Assembly (NCBI RefSeq): GCF_016583575.1
Contig: NZ_NRRG01000014.1
Coordinates: forward strand, 1 to 64,000
Source: Thiocystis violacea
GTDB taxonomy: Bacteria; Pseudomonadota; Gammaproteobacteria; Chromatiales; Chromatiaceae
Direction: 5' to 3'
DNA length: 64,000 bases
Below are positions 1 through 8,300 of this stretch, piece by piece. The stretch's first letter is position 1. Each line of letters starts with the position of its first letter. Made by a program: the position numbers and the translations under genes. The notes below the pieces were generated by a model. That model saw only the letters and a list, made by a program, of their open reading frames with translations, did no database searches and was not told the origin of the DNA.

Positions 1-108
1 GCCAAAATGGCGGCTCTCGGCGCGGCCATGCGCAAACTCGTCCATCTTTGCTTTGGCGTCTTCAAAACCCGTCTCCCCTACCAAGCTGACTATGCCCCCG
101 CGACTTGA
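1..108 (+). pseudogene. C-terminal end of an IS110-family transposase (cut by window edge)
   Basis: An open frame runs from base 1 to a TGA at 106-108. The 35 visible residues include the stretch AAMRKLVHLCFGVFKT, which resembles the conserved C-terminal end of IS110-type transposases (DEDD-type enzymes that move IS elements without classic terminal inverted repeats). Only the tail is visible, so it cannot be told whether the gene is intact upstream of the window. It converges on the TRAP permease genes. The assignment rests on a short but characteristic motif. Confidence 0.6.
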
Positions 109-145
109 CAGGAAAGACGGTATCTACGAAATGAGCGGGTGGATT

Positions 146-175
146 AGGGGTATAAGGTTTCCTGGAAATCATCTA
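146..175 (-). repeat. Solo copy of the MITE end sequence, abutting dctM
   Basis: Read on the minus strand this is GATGATTTCCAGGAAACC followed by TTATACCCC. It matches the ends of the 190-base element at 8301-8490, including the trailing ATCC. The stop codon of the neighbouring dctM gene lies at its border. Confidence 0.55.
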
Positions 176-1624
176 GGGGTTGGTGTCCGCTGGCGGCGGC
201 AGGAAGAGTCCATCGAAATCCTGGCTGTCCAGCAGGCTGGAGCCGCCGGTTTCGGGGACGCTGATCTCGGTCGGGGCGGGCATGGTCGAGGGTCCGTCCA
301 GGCCCCAACTCACGAGTTGGGGGAAGGCGATGATGAGAAACACCATCGCGAGCTGGATGAAAAGAAAGGGTACGGCGCCCCAGTAGATGTCCGCCGTTCG
401 GACCTTCGGCGGGGCGACCGAGCGCAGATAGAAGAGCGCGAAGCCAAAGGGCGGATGCATGAAGCTGGTCTGCATGTTGACGCCGATCAGCACCCCGAAC
501 CAGACCAGATCGATGCCGAGCGTCTGCGCCACGGGCGCGAGCAGGGGCAGGATGATGAAGGCGATCTCGAAGAAGTCCAGAAAGAAGGCGAGAAAGAAAA
601 TCAGCAGGTTCACGAAGATCAGGAAGCCGATCACCCCGCCGGGCAGCGAGGTGAGCAGATGCTCCACCCAGAGATCCCCATTGACGGCTCGAAAGATAAG
701 GCTGAAGACGCTCGAACCGATCAGGATGAAGATCACGAAGCTGGTGATGCGGGCGGTGGAGCCCATGGACTCCTTGAGCATGCCGAGCTTGAGCCGGCCC
801 TTGGCGATGGCCAGCAGCATGGCGCCGACCGCGCCCATGGCGCCGCCCTCGGTGGGCGTGGCCCAGCCGATGAAGATGGTTCCCAAGACCAGGAAGATGA
901 GCGCCAGCGGCGGGATCAGGGTCAGGATCACCCGCGCCGCCAGGGCGCGACCATGCAGTGTGCGGGCCTCCGGCGGCAGGGCCGGCGCCATCTCGGGCCG
1001 CAGGATGGTGGTGCCCAGCACGTAGAGGACATAGAACCCGGTCAGCAGCAGACCGGGGAGCAAGGCCCCCTTGTACATATCCCCCACGGAGCGGCCGAGC
1101 ACGTCGGCCATGACGATCAGCACCAGCGAGGGTGGGATGATCTGAGCCAGGGTGCCGCTCGCGGCGATGACGCCGGTCGCCAGTCTCGGGTGATAGCCAT
1201 AGCGCAGCATGATGGGCAGTGAAATCAGCCCCATGGCGATGACCGACGCGGCGACGACGCCCGTGGTCGCGGCCAGCAGGGCACCGACGAAGATGACCGC
1301 GTAGGCGAGTCCGCCACGGATGCCGCCAAAGAGCTGGCCGACGGTGTCCAGCAGTTCCTCGGCCATGCCGCTGCGTTCCAGGATCAGCCCCATGAAGGTG
1401 AAGAAGGGCACCGCGAGCAGGATCTCGTTGCGCATGATGCCGAACACGCGATCCGGCAAGGCTTGCAGGAGCGCGGGGGTGAGCATCCCCAGTTCGATCC
1501 CGATCCAGCCGAAGAGCATGCCGACGGCGGCCAGCGAGAAGGCCACCGGGTAGCCGATCAGCAGGAACAGCACCAGCGCCGTGAACATCACCGGCGCCAT
1601 GTTCGCCGCGAGCCAGACACTCAT
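173..1624 (-). CDS. dctM: TRAP transporter large permease (DctM-like)
   Basis: This 483-residue protein is almost entirely hydrophobic helices and matches the large membrane subunit of tripartite ATP-independent periplasmic (TRAP) transporters. These use an ion gradient to import carboxylates and related solutes delivered by a periplasmic binding protein. The N-terminus (MSVWLAANMAPVMFTALVLF) and a run of about a dozen membrane segments are typical. The last 45 or so residues form a proline-rich hydrophilic tail beyond the usual end. The ATG lies one base after the stop of dctQ, so the two are co-transcribed. No binding protein (DctP) is adjacent: downstream are a repeat and an IS110 tail, upstream a toxin-antitoxin pair. 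Substrate unknown. Confidence 0.9.
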   Translation of the reverse strand: MSVWLAANMAPVMFTALVLFLLIGYPVAFSLAAVGMLFGWIGIELGMLTPALLQALPDRVFGIMRNEILLAVPFFTFMGLILERSGMAEELLDTVGQLFGGIRGGLAYAVIFVGALLAATTGVVAASVIAMGLISLPIMLRYGYHPRLATGVIAASGTLAQIIPPSLVLIVMADVLGRSVGDMYKGALLPGLLLTGFYVLYVLGTTILRPEMAPALPPEARTLHGRALAARVILTLIPPLALIFLVLGTIFIGWATPTEGGAMGAVGAMLLAIAKGRLKLGMLKESMGSTARITSFVIFILIGSSVFSLIFRAVNGDLWVEHLLTSLPGGVIGFLIFVNLLIFFLAFFLDFFEIAFIILPLLAPVAQTLGIDLVWFGVLIGVNMQTSFMHPPFGFALFYLRSVAPPKVRTADIYWGAVPFLFIQLAMVFLIIAFPQLVSWGLDGPSTMPAPTEISVPETGGSSLLDSQDFDGLFLPPPADTNP

Positions 1625-1625
1625 C

Positions 1626-2159
1626 TCAGTGTCCTCCCGCGACGTCGGACAGTGGCCGATGGCCGGTCAGGACGGCCAGCCCCTTGATGACCTCGGAGAT
1701 CCCCTGCGCTGCCAGAAGCCCGAAGCCGACCGGGATGGCCAGTTTCATCGGCCACCAGATCAATCCACCGGGGTTCATGGAGCCCTCGTTCTGATGGAAG
1801 GAGATGAGGAAATAGCCCCAGGAGTCGATCAGGATCAGCAGACAGACAGGCAGCAGGAACAGCAGACCACCCAGGATATCGACCATCGCCCGTCCGCGCG
1901 GAGACAACAGGTTATAGAGGATATCTACCCGGACATGCCCGCGCTCCTGAAGGGTCAGGGGCGCGCAGAGCAGAAAAATCAGTCCGAACATGAACCACTG
2001 CCCCTCGATCATGGCGTTGGAGCCCCAATCGATGGTGTAGCGCAGGGTCGCGGTCAAGGCGCTGAGCAGCACGCTGAGCAGGACCAGCCAGAAGGCCATC
2101 CGCCCGATGCGTTGGTTGAGGCGATCGATGATCGCCGAGAGACCTAACAGTGCGTCCAT
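1626..2159 (-). CDS. dctQ: TRAP transporter small permease (DctQ-like)
   Basis: The 177-residue protein has four predicted membrane helices (about residues 20-40, 55-72, 92-115 and 137-160), the topology of the DctQ subunit that pairs with DctM. The motif LTLQERGHVRVDIL, between helices two and three, is characteristic. It precedes dctM on the same strand with essentially no gap. This is the first gene of the pair. The expected upstream neighbour, a periplasmic substrate-binding protein, is missing, so the pair either uses a binding protein encoded elsewhere or was separated from it by rearrangement. Confidence 0.88.
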   Translation of the reverse strand: MDALLGLSAIIDRLNQRIGRMAFWLVLLSVLLSALTATLRYTIDWGSNAMIEGQWFMFGLIFLLCAPLTLQERGHVRVDILYNLLSPRGRAMVDILGGLLFLLPVCLLILIDSWGYFLISFHQNEGSMNPGGLIWWPMKLAIPVGFGLLAAQGISEVIKGLAVLTGHRPLSDVAGGH

Positions 2160-2371
2160 CCTCGGTCGGCTCCGGGCTCGTGAATGACCGTGAACGCCGC
2201 GCCACGGGGAATCGATGCGCCCCGCTCCGCCCTCGATCAGGCGGGGCCGTGGGCCTGGCGATCAGCGAGCCGGAGCTTGCATCGAAGCGGCGCGACCGCC
2301 CGTCGGCGGATCAGCGCGCAACACTACCAGAGGCGGGAAGGGGAACCAAGGGTTGGGGGCCGGATCCGGGG

Positions 2372-2400
2372 GCGACCATAACGGATGCTTGGCCGGGAAA
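2372..2400 (+). repeat. Dispersed intergenic repeat, copy A
   Basis: The sequence GCGACCATAACGGATGC is followed by TTGGCCGGGAAA. It recurs with four mismatches at 62984-63013, in front of the corrinoid-protein operon. A partial relative lies near 47622-47640. Confidence 0.45.
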
Positions 2401-2423
2401 CCCCGGCAACGGCGTCCACCAAT

Positions 2424-2453
2424 CGTTGGGGTTCGCTCTCGCTCACCCCAACG
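2424..2453. repeat. Palindromic intergenic repeat (GTTGGGGT hairpin)
   Basis: Perfect 9-base arms CGTTGGGGT and ACCCCAACG surround a 12-base loop. The form resembles the small palindromic repeats that are common between genes in gammaproteobacteria. It has the same architecture as the GGATGGGC repeat family elsewhere in this window. Confidence 0.5.
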
Positions 2454-2554
2454 AGCTAACCCGGACTTGTTGGATTGCGAATGTGCAAGAATGTGCCATG
2501 GGAGACCTACCCGAATCCCGAATCTTTCATCGCCAACGCTTGAGGCCAACAGCC

Positions 2555-2824
2555 ATGCCCACGATCACCCTGCGCGATGTCCCGGAACCCCTGCATCAGC
2601 GCTTGCAGCAGCAGGCGAGGCAGCACCACCGCTCCATTGACCGCGAGGTGATGGTGTTGTTGGAAACCCTGCTTGATGGCCCCGTGACGCCGGCCACGCC
2701 CACCCGTGAGGAACGGCTCGCGGCGATGCTGCGCATTAGCCGCCGGTGCGCGGCGTCGCCGGAACGCGATCCGCGTAGCATGGATGAGATCATCGGCTAT
2801 GACGCCAACGGTTGGCCCGCGTGA
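2555..2824 (+). CDS. FitA/VapB-type antitoxin (ribbon-helix-helix)
   Basis: An 89-residue protein whose first 40 residues (MPTITLRDVPEPLHQRLQQQ and on) match the ribbon-helix-helix DNA-binding domain of FitA-type antitoxins. It should bind and neutralise the PIN-domain toxin encoded next and repress their shared promoter. The ATG at 2555 gives the exact family N-terminus; the longer upstream frame is not typical of the family. The toxin gene begins 16 bases downstream, the usual antitoxin-then-toxin order. Confidence 0.88.
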   Translation: MPTITLRDVPEPLHQRLQQQARQHHRSIDREVMVLLETLLDGPVTPATPTREERLAAMLRISRRCAASPERDPRSMDEIIGYDANGWPA

Positions 2825-2840
2825 ACCCGCGGTAACGCGC

Positions 2841-3230
2841 ATGGTGATCGATACCTCGTCATTGATCTGCATCCTGCTGAACGAACCCGAGGCCGAACAG
2901 CACGCCCGGCGTTTGGTCGAAGCGGAGGCCAGTGTCATGTCGGCGGTGACCTGGCTCGAAACCCTGCTCGTCATCACCGCGCGGCGCGGCGACGTGGGCC
3001 GCAAGAGTCTGGCCGAACTGCTCGACCTTGCCGGTGTCACCATTCTGCCAGTGGACGCCGACTTAGCGCACATCGCCTATCGCGCCTGGCTGGAGTATGG
3101 CAAGGGGCGGCACCCTGCCGGGCTGAACTTCGGCGACTGCTTTTCCTATGCCCTGGCCAAGCACCGACATGAACCGCTGCTGTTCAAAGGCAACGACTTT
3201 TCCCAAACCGACCTCCTGACGGCGATCTAA
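2841..3230 (+). CDS. PIN-domain toxin (VapC/FitB-type ribonuclease)
   Basis: A 129-residue PIN-domain protein. The acidic residues expected at the metal site are visible: Asp4 in MVIDTSS, Glu in TWLET near residue 40, Asp in NFGDCFSYALAK near residue 100 and Asp in GNDF near residue 118. Such toxins cleave tRNA or rRNA when freed from the antitoxin. The gene follows its antitoxin by 16 bases with the same strand and reading direction, so the two form one operon. The ATG at 2841 gives a standard-length PIN protein; longer starts would overlap the antitoxin. Confidence 0.9.
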   Translation: MVIDTSSLICILLNEPEAEQHARRLVEAEASVMSAVTWLETLLVITARRGDVGRKSLAELLDLAGVTILPVDADLAHIAYRAWLEYGKGRHPAGLNFGDCFSYALAKHRHEPLLFKGNDFSQTDLLTAI

Positions 3231-3240
3231 ACGGCGTGGC

Positions 3241-3290
3241 TTGAGTCTCGGAGCGTACAGGATGGGCATCGCGGCGCTCTGCCCATCCAC
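3241..3290 (+). repeat. GGATGGGC palindromic repeat, copy 1
   Basis: Starts TTGAGTCTCGGAGCGTAC, then GGATGGGC and GCCCATCC arms around a GC-rich loop. Same family as 16344-16396, 16475-16514 and 54772-54823. It sits directly after the toxin gene. Confidence 0.8.
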
Positions 3291-3294
3291 GAAT

Positions 3295-3329
3295 GATGGC
3301 CGGTACGCCTCACTTTTGGTCGCACCCGC
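3295..3329 (+). repeat. Left inverted repeat bracketing the ABC/CelD cluster
   Basis: This sequence begins GATGGCCGGTA and contains TCACTTTTGGT. It is repeated in inverted orientation at 7437-7470 with only a few differences. The two copies enclose the exporter and both CelD-like genes. Confidence 0.65.
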
Positions 3330-3348
3330 CGGATCCCGAGCCCTGGAC

Positions 3349-4443
3349 TCAACGCCGGCCGGACGGCGGCGCGGCGCGGGTCGATCGGTGACAGACGAAG
3401 GCGCCGGGATCGTGCCTCGTGACGAACCGCTTGAATGATCCATAAACCAGCCTGGCCAGCGCGCCGAGCAACGAACCCTTGAACACGACCGTGCGGTACA
3501 TCGTGATGGTGTCCGGCCAGACGCGCTCCACGACCCGGTTCTTCTCGGAGCAGGAATCCACCAGCGCATAGCCGCCGTTGAGTGCGTCCCCGACATTCAG
3601 CAGTTCCAGAGCGACGCCTGGATACAGATGTCTGTACTTCTCGTTGTATGTGGTCTTGATTTCATAGGCGTTGTTTCGGGTTCTGAAACGGAAGGAGATC
3701 GCCAACGCCTCATCGCCCTTGAGGAGCGCCTGGAACTCCACCTTCCCCTCCAGTTCACCCTGCGTCATCGCCTCTTGGAAATAACGCATTCTGGCGTCGT
3801 CTCCGGAGATCACACGACCCTCCCGCGCCTTCCAGCCCTGCCGCTCCAGGTCGCTATAGAGCGGCAACCAGTGCCTGACCAGTTCACGGCTGGAGGTGAC
3901 GTACTCCACGCCTTCCCTGTCGAGCAAACGCCTGAGCACGCGCGCGTTTTCCAGTCGATCCCTTCTGGGAAGCCGTTGCCGGTAGTCGTCCCAGCCCACG
4001 AACCGCGTGACCGCCCTCCTGGTTAGCCTTAACCGACAGTAACTGGACGCCATACCCAAGCCGAGGCCCGCGCTCGCATGGGCTGGCAAGAGCATGATCG
4101 GAGCCCGAAAACGATCCATGAGATCCTGAAACACCGACCCAAGCTCCACGCCAGGTTCGCGGAGCACATCGCAGATCCGGCAGTCGCGGAACTCCCAGAG
4201 CGTCAGATAACGCAGCATCCCCGCCTTTTTTCTCAAGCAGAAAGGAAAGAGCCCCACCAGTCGCCCGGCCTCGGAAAGGACCACGACGAACACGGGGTCG
4301 CGCCGGTCCAGATGTCCGAGCGCGGGCAATAGATGCCAGCGCTCATAGAATGGATTCGGCGTGCCCGAGGTCCGGGCCAGACGATCCCAGGCCACCGGAT
4401 CGATGGTCGCGGCCTCTTCTCGATCAAGAATGCGTATATCCAT
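3349..4443 (-). CDS. CelD/BcsL-like GNAT-fold protein 1
   Basis: A 364-residue protein resembling the GNAT-superfamily group annotated as proteins involved in cellulose biosynthesis (CelD). A central charged acceptor region (residues about 140-260) is followed by a C-terminal acyltransferase-like half ending in a short hydrophobic stretch. These proteins are thought to transfer acyl or aminoacyl groups to polysaccharide or peptide acceptors, but the substrate is unknown. I start at the ATG at 4443 (MDIRIL), which begins the recognisable fold; an ATG at 4464 would add seven residues. It lies 122 bases after a paralogue on the same strand, downstream of an ABC exporter, which suggests a shared role in making and exporting a surface polymer. 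Confidence 0.7.
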   Translation of the reverse strand: MDIRILDREEAATIDPVAWDRLARTSGTPNPFYERWHLLPALGHLDRRDPVFVVVLSEAGRLVGLFPFCLRKKAGMLRYLTLWEFRDCRICDVLREPGVELGSVFQDLMDRFRAPIMLLPAHASAGLGLGMASSYCRLRLTRRAVTRFVGWDDYRQRLPRRDRLENARVLRRLLDREGVEYVTSSRELVRHWLPLYSDLERQGWKAREGRVISGDDARMRYFQEAMTQGELEGKVEFQALLKGDEALAISFRFRTRNNAYEIKTTYNEKYRHLYPGVALELLNVGDALNGGYALVDSCSEKNRVVERVWPDTITMYRTVVFKGSLLGALARLVYGSFKRFVTRHDPGAFVCHRSTRAAPPSGRR

Positions 4444-4565
4444 CCGATGGCCGCGCGCCTGCATCAGTCGTGTTTGATGAAAACCAGGGTTAGAGGTATT
4501 CGGGGCTCAAGGACCGTGCGTCCATCGGGAAACCCCAAGGCTTCGGCGGCGGATGAGCCTCGTCT

Positions 4566-5705
4566 TCACCGAGGCTGTCGCCATGAGCTGGGCATCCAGC
4601 CGTCCGCCACCTGACCACCCTTCTCGCGCCGTTTCAAAAGCCGATGGAACGCCTTGAGCACGAACACATAGAGCACGGGCGCGCAAAGCCGCACGACCGT
4701 CAAATGATGGCTGGGCAGAACGCGGTCCGCCCAGGGCAAGAGATAGCCGGTGAAGCCGGCCAGATAGTCACCCTCCAGACAATCGCTCTCGTGGAAATGA
4801 CGCAGAAAGAGCGAGGTACTGACCATGCCAGGCGAGTATTTCGCGTAACCTTCATCATAGGTTCCGTGAGCGAAGTAGACCGTGCGACCCTCGACATAGG
4901 CGATCTCGGCCGCGACCAGCGCCTCGTCGACGAACAGGAGCCCAAACCGCAGCCCGTCGCGAACCGCCAGGCGCGAAAACAGATCGCGATAGAACGACAG
5001 GGTGGGCTCGTCCCGGCCAATGCCGACGCTACCCGCCTTCCAGCCCTTGGCTTCGAGCACCCGGTAGGCGGTCAGACAGGCTTCCCAGTCATCCGGCCCC
5101 GCGCGGACCTCGAAGCGCAGACGATCGCCGAAGGCGTTTTCCATCCTCGCGACCTTCTTGCGCATCTTGGGATGCGCCCGCCAGCGCGCCTCCCAGGATC
5201 CATCGAGCGCGACCAGGGGCGTGCTGAAGTCGTCCCGCACCCGGACCCAATAGCGGGGCAGCCGAAACAGACGCGGCAGCTCCGACAACCCCGTCAATCC
5301 CTCTCGCATCTCCACGAGATCGAATAGATGCCAGTGCTTTCGGTTGGCCGCGAGAAAGCGGGCGAGCTCGCGCCAGGCATGTGGCTCATAGCCGCGCCGA
5401 ATCAGCGGATAGGGCTTGTCGGTCTCCCATTGAGCGGCGTATTCGAGCAGGCGCAAACGCAGGCCGCCACGACGCATGCCGGCGGACTGGAAGGGAAAGA
5501 TGGCGACCAGGTTCTCCCGATCCCGCGCCACCAGCACGTAGGGAGCGCTGTCCGGCGCCGGAAAGGCGAGGGTCGAGGCCATGAAGAAATCGAAGCCGTT
5601 GAAGACGGACGGGTAGGTGCAGTCCGCGTGCAGTTGGCGCCAGACCGGCTCCAGTGCCGCGACCGCCTCGGGCGACTCGTAAGCCTCGAAGGTCAAGGAG
5701 GTCAT
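4566..5705 (-). CDS. CelD/BcsL-like GNAT-fold protein 2
   Basis: A 379-residue protein of the same CelD-like GNAT group as its downstream neighbour. Recognisable pieces are VLVARDRENLVAIFPF near residue 60, PKMRKKVARMEN near residue 180, and FAHGTYDEGYAKYSPGM near residue 280. The last region corresponds to the acyl-donor half of the fold. Its ATG overlaps the stop codon of the ABC exporter gene by four bases (ATGA), so translation is coupled. The C-terminus carries a hydrophobic patch (LYVFVLKAFHRLL) that could contact the membrane. Function is inferred only from family resemblance and context. Confidence 0.72.
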   Translation of the reverse strand: MTSLTFEAYESPEAVAALEPVWRQLHADCTYPSVFNGFDFFMASTLAFPAPDSAPYVLVARDRENLVAIFPFQSAGMRRGGLRLRLLEYAAQWETDKPYPLIRRGYEPHAWRELARFLAANRKHWHLFDLVEMREGLTGLSELPRLFRLPRYWVRVRDDFSTPLVALDGSWEARWRAHPKMRKKVARMENAFGDRLRFEVRAGPDDWEACLTAYRVLEAKGWKAGSVGIGRDEPTLSFYRDLFSRLAVRDGLRFGLLFVDEALVAAEIAYVEGRTVYFAHGTYDEGYAKYSPGMVSTSLFLRHFHESDCLEGDYLAGFTGYLLPWADRVLPSHHLTVVRLCAPVLYVFVLKAFHRLLKRREKGGQVADGWMPSSWRQPR

Positions 5706-7420
5706 GCGAATCGCCCCGCCAATTCGATGAGAACATCGGCCCGCTCGCGAATCGTCGTCTTGTGGCTGGCGAAGACGATGGTCAGGCCCGGCCGTCCCAG
5801 AAGATGGGAGAGCACCGCCTCCTCGGTCGCGGCGTCGAGCTCATTGGTCGCCTCGTCCAGGATGAGGATATGCGGATCGCGATAGAGGGCGCGGGCAATC
5901 CCCACGCGCTGACGCTCGCCGCTGCTCAGGTTGTGGCCACCGTCGCCCACGGGCGTCTCGTAGCCCAGCGCCAGTTGCTCGGTGGCGAGCCGATGGATCC
6001 CGGCCGCCCGCGCGGCGGCCTCGACGCGCGCCGGATCGACCGACCTCTCGCCCAGGGCGATATTGCGGGCGAGCGAGTCGGAGATGAGTTGCACCTGCTG
6101 CGGGACATAACCGACGCCGTTCTGCCAGGCCCCCCGGTTCGCGGGACAGAGGGGCTTCCCGTCAATCAGACAGCGTCCCGAGGTCGGCTCGATCAGACCC
6201 AGCAGGATATCGAGCAGGGTCGATTTGCCGGCACCGGACGGACCCAGGATAGCGGTCAGCCGACCGGCCGGAATCCAGGCGTCGAGACCGCCGAAGACAT
6301 CCCCAGGCGCGTCCGGGTAACGAAAGGCGAGCCCTTCGAGCCGGATCCCCTCGACCAGCGGCAAGCGGACATCCGAGACCTCGCCGCGCCGGCTTCCATG
6401 GGACTCCTCGGCCAGTTCGGCCAGAAGCGTTGGCACCATGCCGCTGCCGTATTGGATCTCCTCGAAGCCGTCCAGGATCGATTTGAGCACCGGGACCAGC
6501 CGATAGGCGGCGAAGGCATAGAAGGCGATCAGGGCCATGGCGTTGAAATCCGTCTGTCCCTGTCCGCTCGCGAAATAGAGCGCCACCATCAGGATCATGG
6601 CGAAGGCCAACACCTCGATGATCTGTGCCGGAACGAATTTCAGGATCTCGTAGCGGTTGGAGATCCGCGTTACCCGCCGGGCCGGCCGCGCGAAGCCATC
6701 CACGAAATAGCCCCCGGTGCCGGCGATCCGGATCTCCTTGAACAGCGCCAGCGCCTGGGAGAGTCCGGAGAACATGCCCGCCTCGGCCTCGGCATGCGCC
6801 TGTCCGAGCCGCTCCACCTCGCGCCCGATGAGCCGGTAGACCAGGAGATAGCCGGATCCCAGCACCAGCGCGACGCCGACCGTGGCCCAGGGATTGACGA
6901 ACAGCAGCAAACCGATGATGGCGATCACGACGATGAAATCGGCGACCAGACCCACCCCCGCCATCAGGGTGTTGATCACGACCCGCTCCACCTCCGAGAG
7001 GATGCTGGTCGACATCTCGGCGACCTTGTGACGGTTGAAGTCGAGCAGTTCCCGATCCAGATAGATCGAGAGCAGACGGGTCGACAGCCGATAGCCGTGC
7101 TCGTTGAACAGACGCAGCGAGAGCCAGTAGTTGAGCACGCTCAGGGCGTTGCTCGCGATCAGGATGACCAGCGCCAAGGCCCCCATGACCCAGGCCAGAT
7201 GCTCGCGCAGGCCCAGCGGCAACCAGCCCTTGAGCATCAGGAAGAAGGGGCTGGTATCGGCCAGGGACGGATCGGCGAGAATCGCGATGAAGGGCATGAT
7301 CGAGGCGATGCCCAGCGCCTGAGTGAAGCCATCCCCCGCCGCCACGGCCAGCAGGAGCGCGATCCGGCGCAATTCCGAGGCGCCGAACAGGGCCAGCAGT
7401 TTGAACGCGGTTTCTCGCAC
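5702..7420 (-). CDS. ABC exporter, fused permease and ATPase
   Basis: A half-size ABC exporter of about 572 residues. An N-terminal six-helix domain (residues about 15-310) is joined to an ATPase domain with Walker [10 protein letters not shown], signature LSSGERQRVGIA and Walker B ILILDEAT. It should export a lipid, peptide or polysaccharide precursor as a homodimer. I chose the GTG at 7420 because GGAG lies seven bases upstream and the protein then begins where the family does. The frame stays open to 7540, but that extension crosses a repeat and looks non-coding. Its end overlaps the first CelD-like gene by four bases. Confidence 0.82.
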   Translation of the reverse strand: MRETAFKLLALFGASELRRIALLLAVAAGDGFTQALGIASIMPFIAILADPSLADTSPFFLMLKGWLPLGLREHLAWVMGALALVILIASNALSVLNYWLSLRLFNEHGYRLSTRLLSIYLDRELLDFNRHKVAEMSTSILSEVERVVINTLMAGVGLVADFIVVIAIIGLLLFVNPWATVGVALVLGSGYLLVYRLIGREVERLGQAHAEAEAGMFSGLSQALALFKEIRIAGTGGYFVDGFARPARRVTRISNRYEILKFVPAQIIEVLAFAMILMVALYFASGQGQTDFNAMALIAFYAFAAYRLVPVLKSILDGFEEIQYGSGMVPTLLAELAEESHGSRRGEVSDVRLPLVEGIRLEGLAFRYPDAPGDVFGGLDAWIPAGRLTAILGPSGAGKSTLLDILLGLIEPTSGRCLIDGKPLCPANRGAWQNGVGYVPQQVQLISDSLARNIALGERSVDPARVEAAARAAGIHRLATEQLALGYETPVGDGGHNLSSGERQRVGIARALYRDPHILILDEATNELDAATEEAVLSHLLGRPGLTIVFASHKTTIRERADVLIELAGRFA

Positions 7421-7421
7421 T

Positions 7422-7493
7422 GAACCACTCCGATACGCGGTTGCTACCAAAAGTGATGCTACCGGCCATCTACGCCGAACCACTCCGATACGC
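7422..7493. repeat. Direct repeat of 17 bases in front of the ABC exporter gene
   Basis: GAACCACTCCGATACGC occurs twice, at 7422-7438 and 7477-7493, 55 bases apart start to start. Between the copies lies the right-hand inverted repeat. The first copy contains the ribosome-binding site of the exporter gene. Confidence 0.75.
7437..7470 (-). repeat. Right inverted repeat bracketing the ABC/CelD cluster
   Basis: On the minus strand this reads GATGGCCGGTA, then GCATCACTTTTGGT. It is the inverted counterpart of 3295-3329. The enclosed segment of about 4.1 kb carries three genes and no transposase. Confidence 0.65.
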
Positions 7494-7536
7494 CGATGGT
7501 CGGACGAATCCCGCCCCGATAGGGTCGGACTCCGAC

Positions 7537-8277
7537 TCAAGCCCGGCGGAAATCCACCACCAGAACGGTGACATTGTCCCGTCCGCCGGCCTCCAGGGCG
7601 GCCTGGACCAGCGCTCGGGCGACCTCCGCCGGCGGTCGCGGCTCGGCCAGGATGGCGGCCAGACGCTCCGCCGACAGTTCCTTGTCCAGCCCATCGCTAC
7701 AGAGCAGATAGCGGTCGCCGTCGGCCAGGGCCTCGACCCGGCGATCCACCTCCAGATCGATATCACCGCCGACGGCGCGTACCAGGACGTTGGACAGAGG
7801 GTGTCCGTCGGCCAGCTCGGGGCTCAGGACGCCCTGTTCGACCAGCTCGCGGACCTGGGTGTGATCGAGCGTGAGCTGGACCAGCTCGCCGTGTCGCCGC
7901 CGATAGGCGCGGCTGTCGCCGGCCCAGAGGATGGCGCCGTGATCGCCGACGGCCAGGAGCGCGACCACGGTGCTGCCGATGATGTCGCCCTGTATCAGGG
8001 CCGCCTCCTCGACCAGACGATGGTTGACGTCCGCGAGGATCTCGCTCGCCTGCTCGACCGCGAGGCCCAGCAGACGCGGATGCCCCATCAGGCCGAGCCG
8101 CTCGACGATCAGACGGCTCGCCAGCCCGCCCGAGCTGTGCCCGCCCATGCCATCGGCGACGACCCAGAGCCCCAGGTCTGGGCGATCAAGAAAGGCGTCC
8201 TGGTTGACCTGACGGACCCGACCCTGGTCGGTCAGACCGCCCGAGTCCCAGCGGAATGGTGCCATATCGCTCGTCAT
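7537..8277 (-). CDS. PP2C-family protein phosphatase of the T6SS (PppA/Stp1-like)
   Basis: A 246-residue PP2C-type serine/threonine phosphatase. The metal-binding motifs VVADGMGGHSSGG, WAGDSRAYRRR, LCSDGLDKEL and GGRDNVTVLVV are all present, so it should be active. In T6SS clusters this enzyme (PppA) opposes a kinase (PpkA) and reverses threonine phosphorylation of the FHA protein that triggers secretion. It sits in the T6SS run, 220 bases downstream of tagF, with a MITE-like element in between. No PpkA-type kinase is adjacent; the only Ser/Thr kinase in the window (26749-29904) is 18 kb away and has a different architecture. Confidence 0.87.
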   Translation of the reverse strand: MTSDMAPFRWDSGGLTDQGRVRQVNQDAFLDRPDLGLWVVADGMGGHSSGGLASRLIVERLGLMGHPRLLGLAVEQASEILADVNHRLVEEAALIQGDIIGSTVVALLAVGDHGAILWAGDSRAYRRRHGELVQLTLDHTQVRELVEQGVLSPELADGHPLSNVLVRAVGGDIDLEVDRRVEALADGDRYLLCSDGLDKELSAERLAAILAEPRPPAEVARALVQAALEAGGRDNVTVLVVDFRRA

Positions 8278-8300
8278 CCGGATTTCTCCACTCGCCGCTT

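Larger units (their letters stand above)
2160..2554. other. 395-base gap between dctQ (-) and the antitoxin gene (+)
   Basis: The gap contains a perfect 9-base-stem hairpin (2424-2453) and a 30-base sequence (2372-2400) that recurs at 62984-63013. I see no convincing gene. A frame on the plus strand runs through it into the antitoxin, but its codons look non-coding before the ATG at 2555. Promoters for both flanking genes should be here; none stood out. Confidence 0.5.

Noticed and set aside
53-1222. Plus-strand frame opposite dctM
   Set aside because: Composition (Gly, His, Asp, Glu, Gln) is that of an antisense frame; the minus strand encodes a clear membrane protein.
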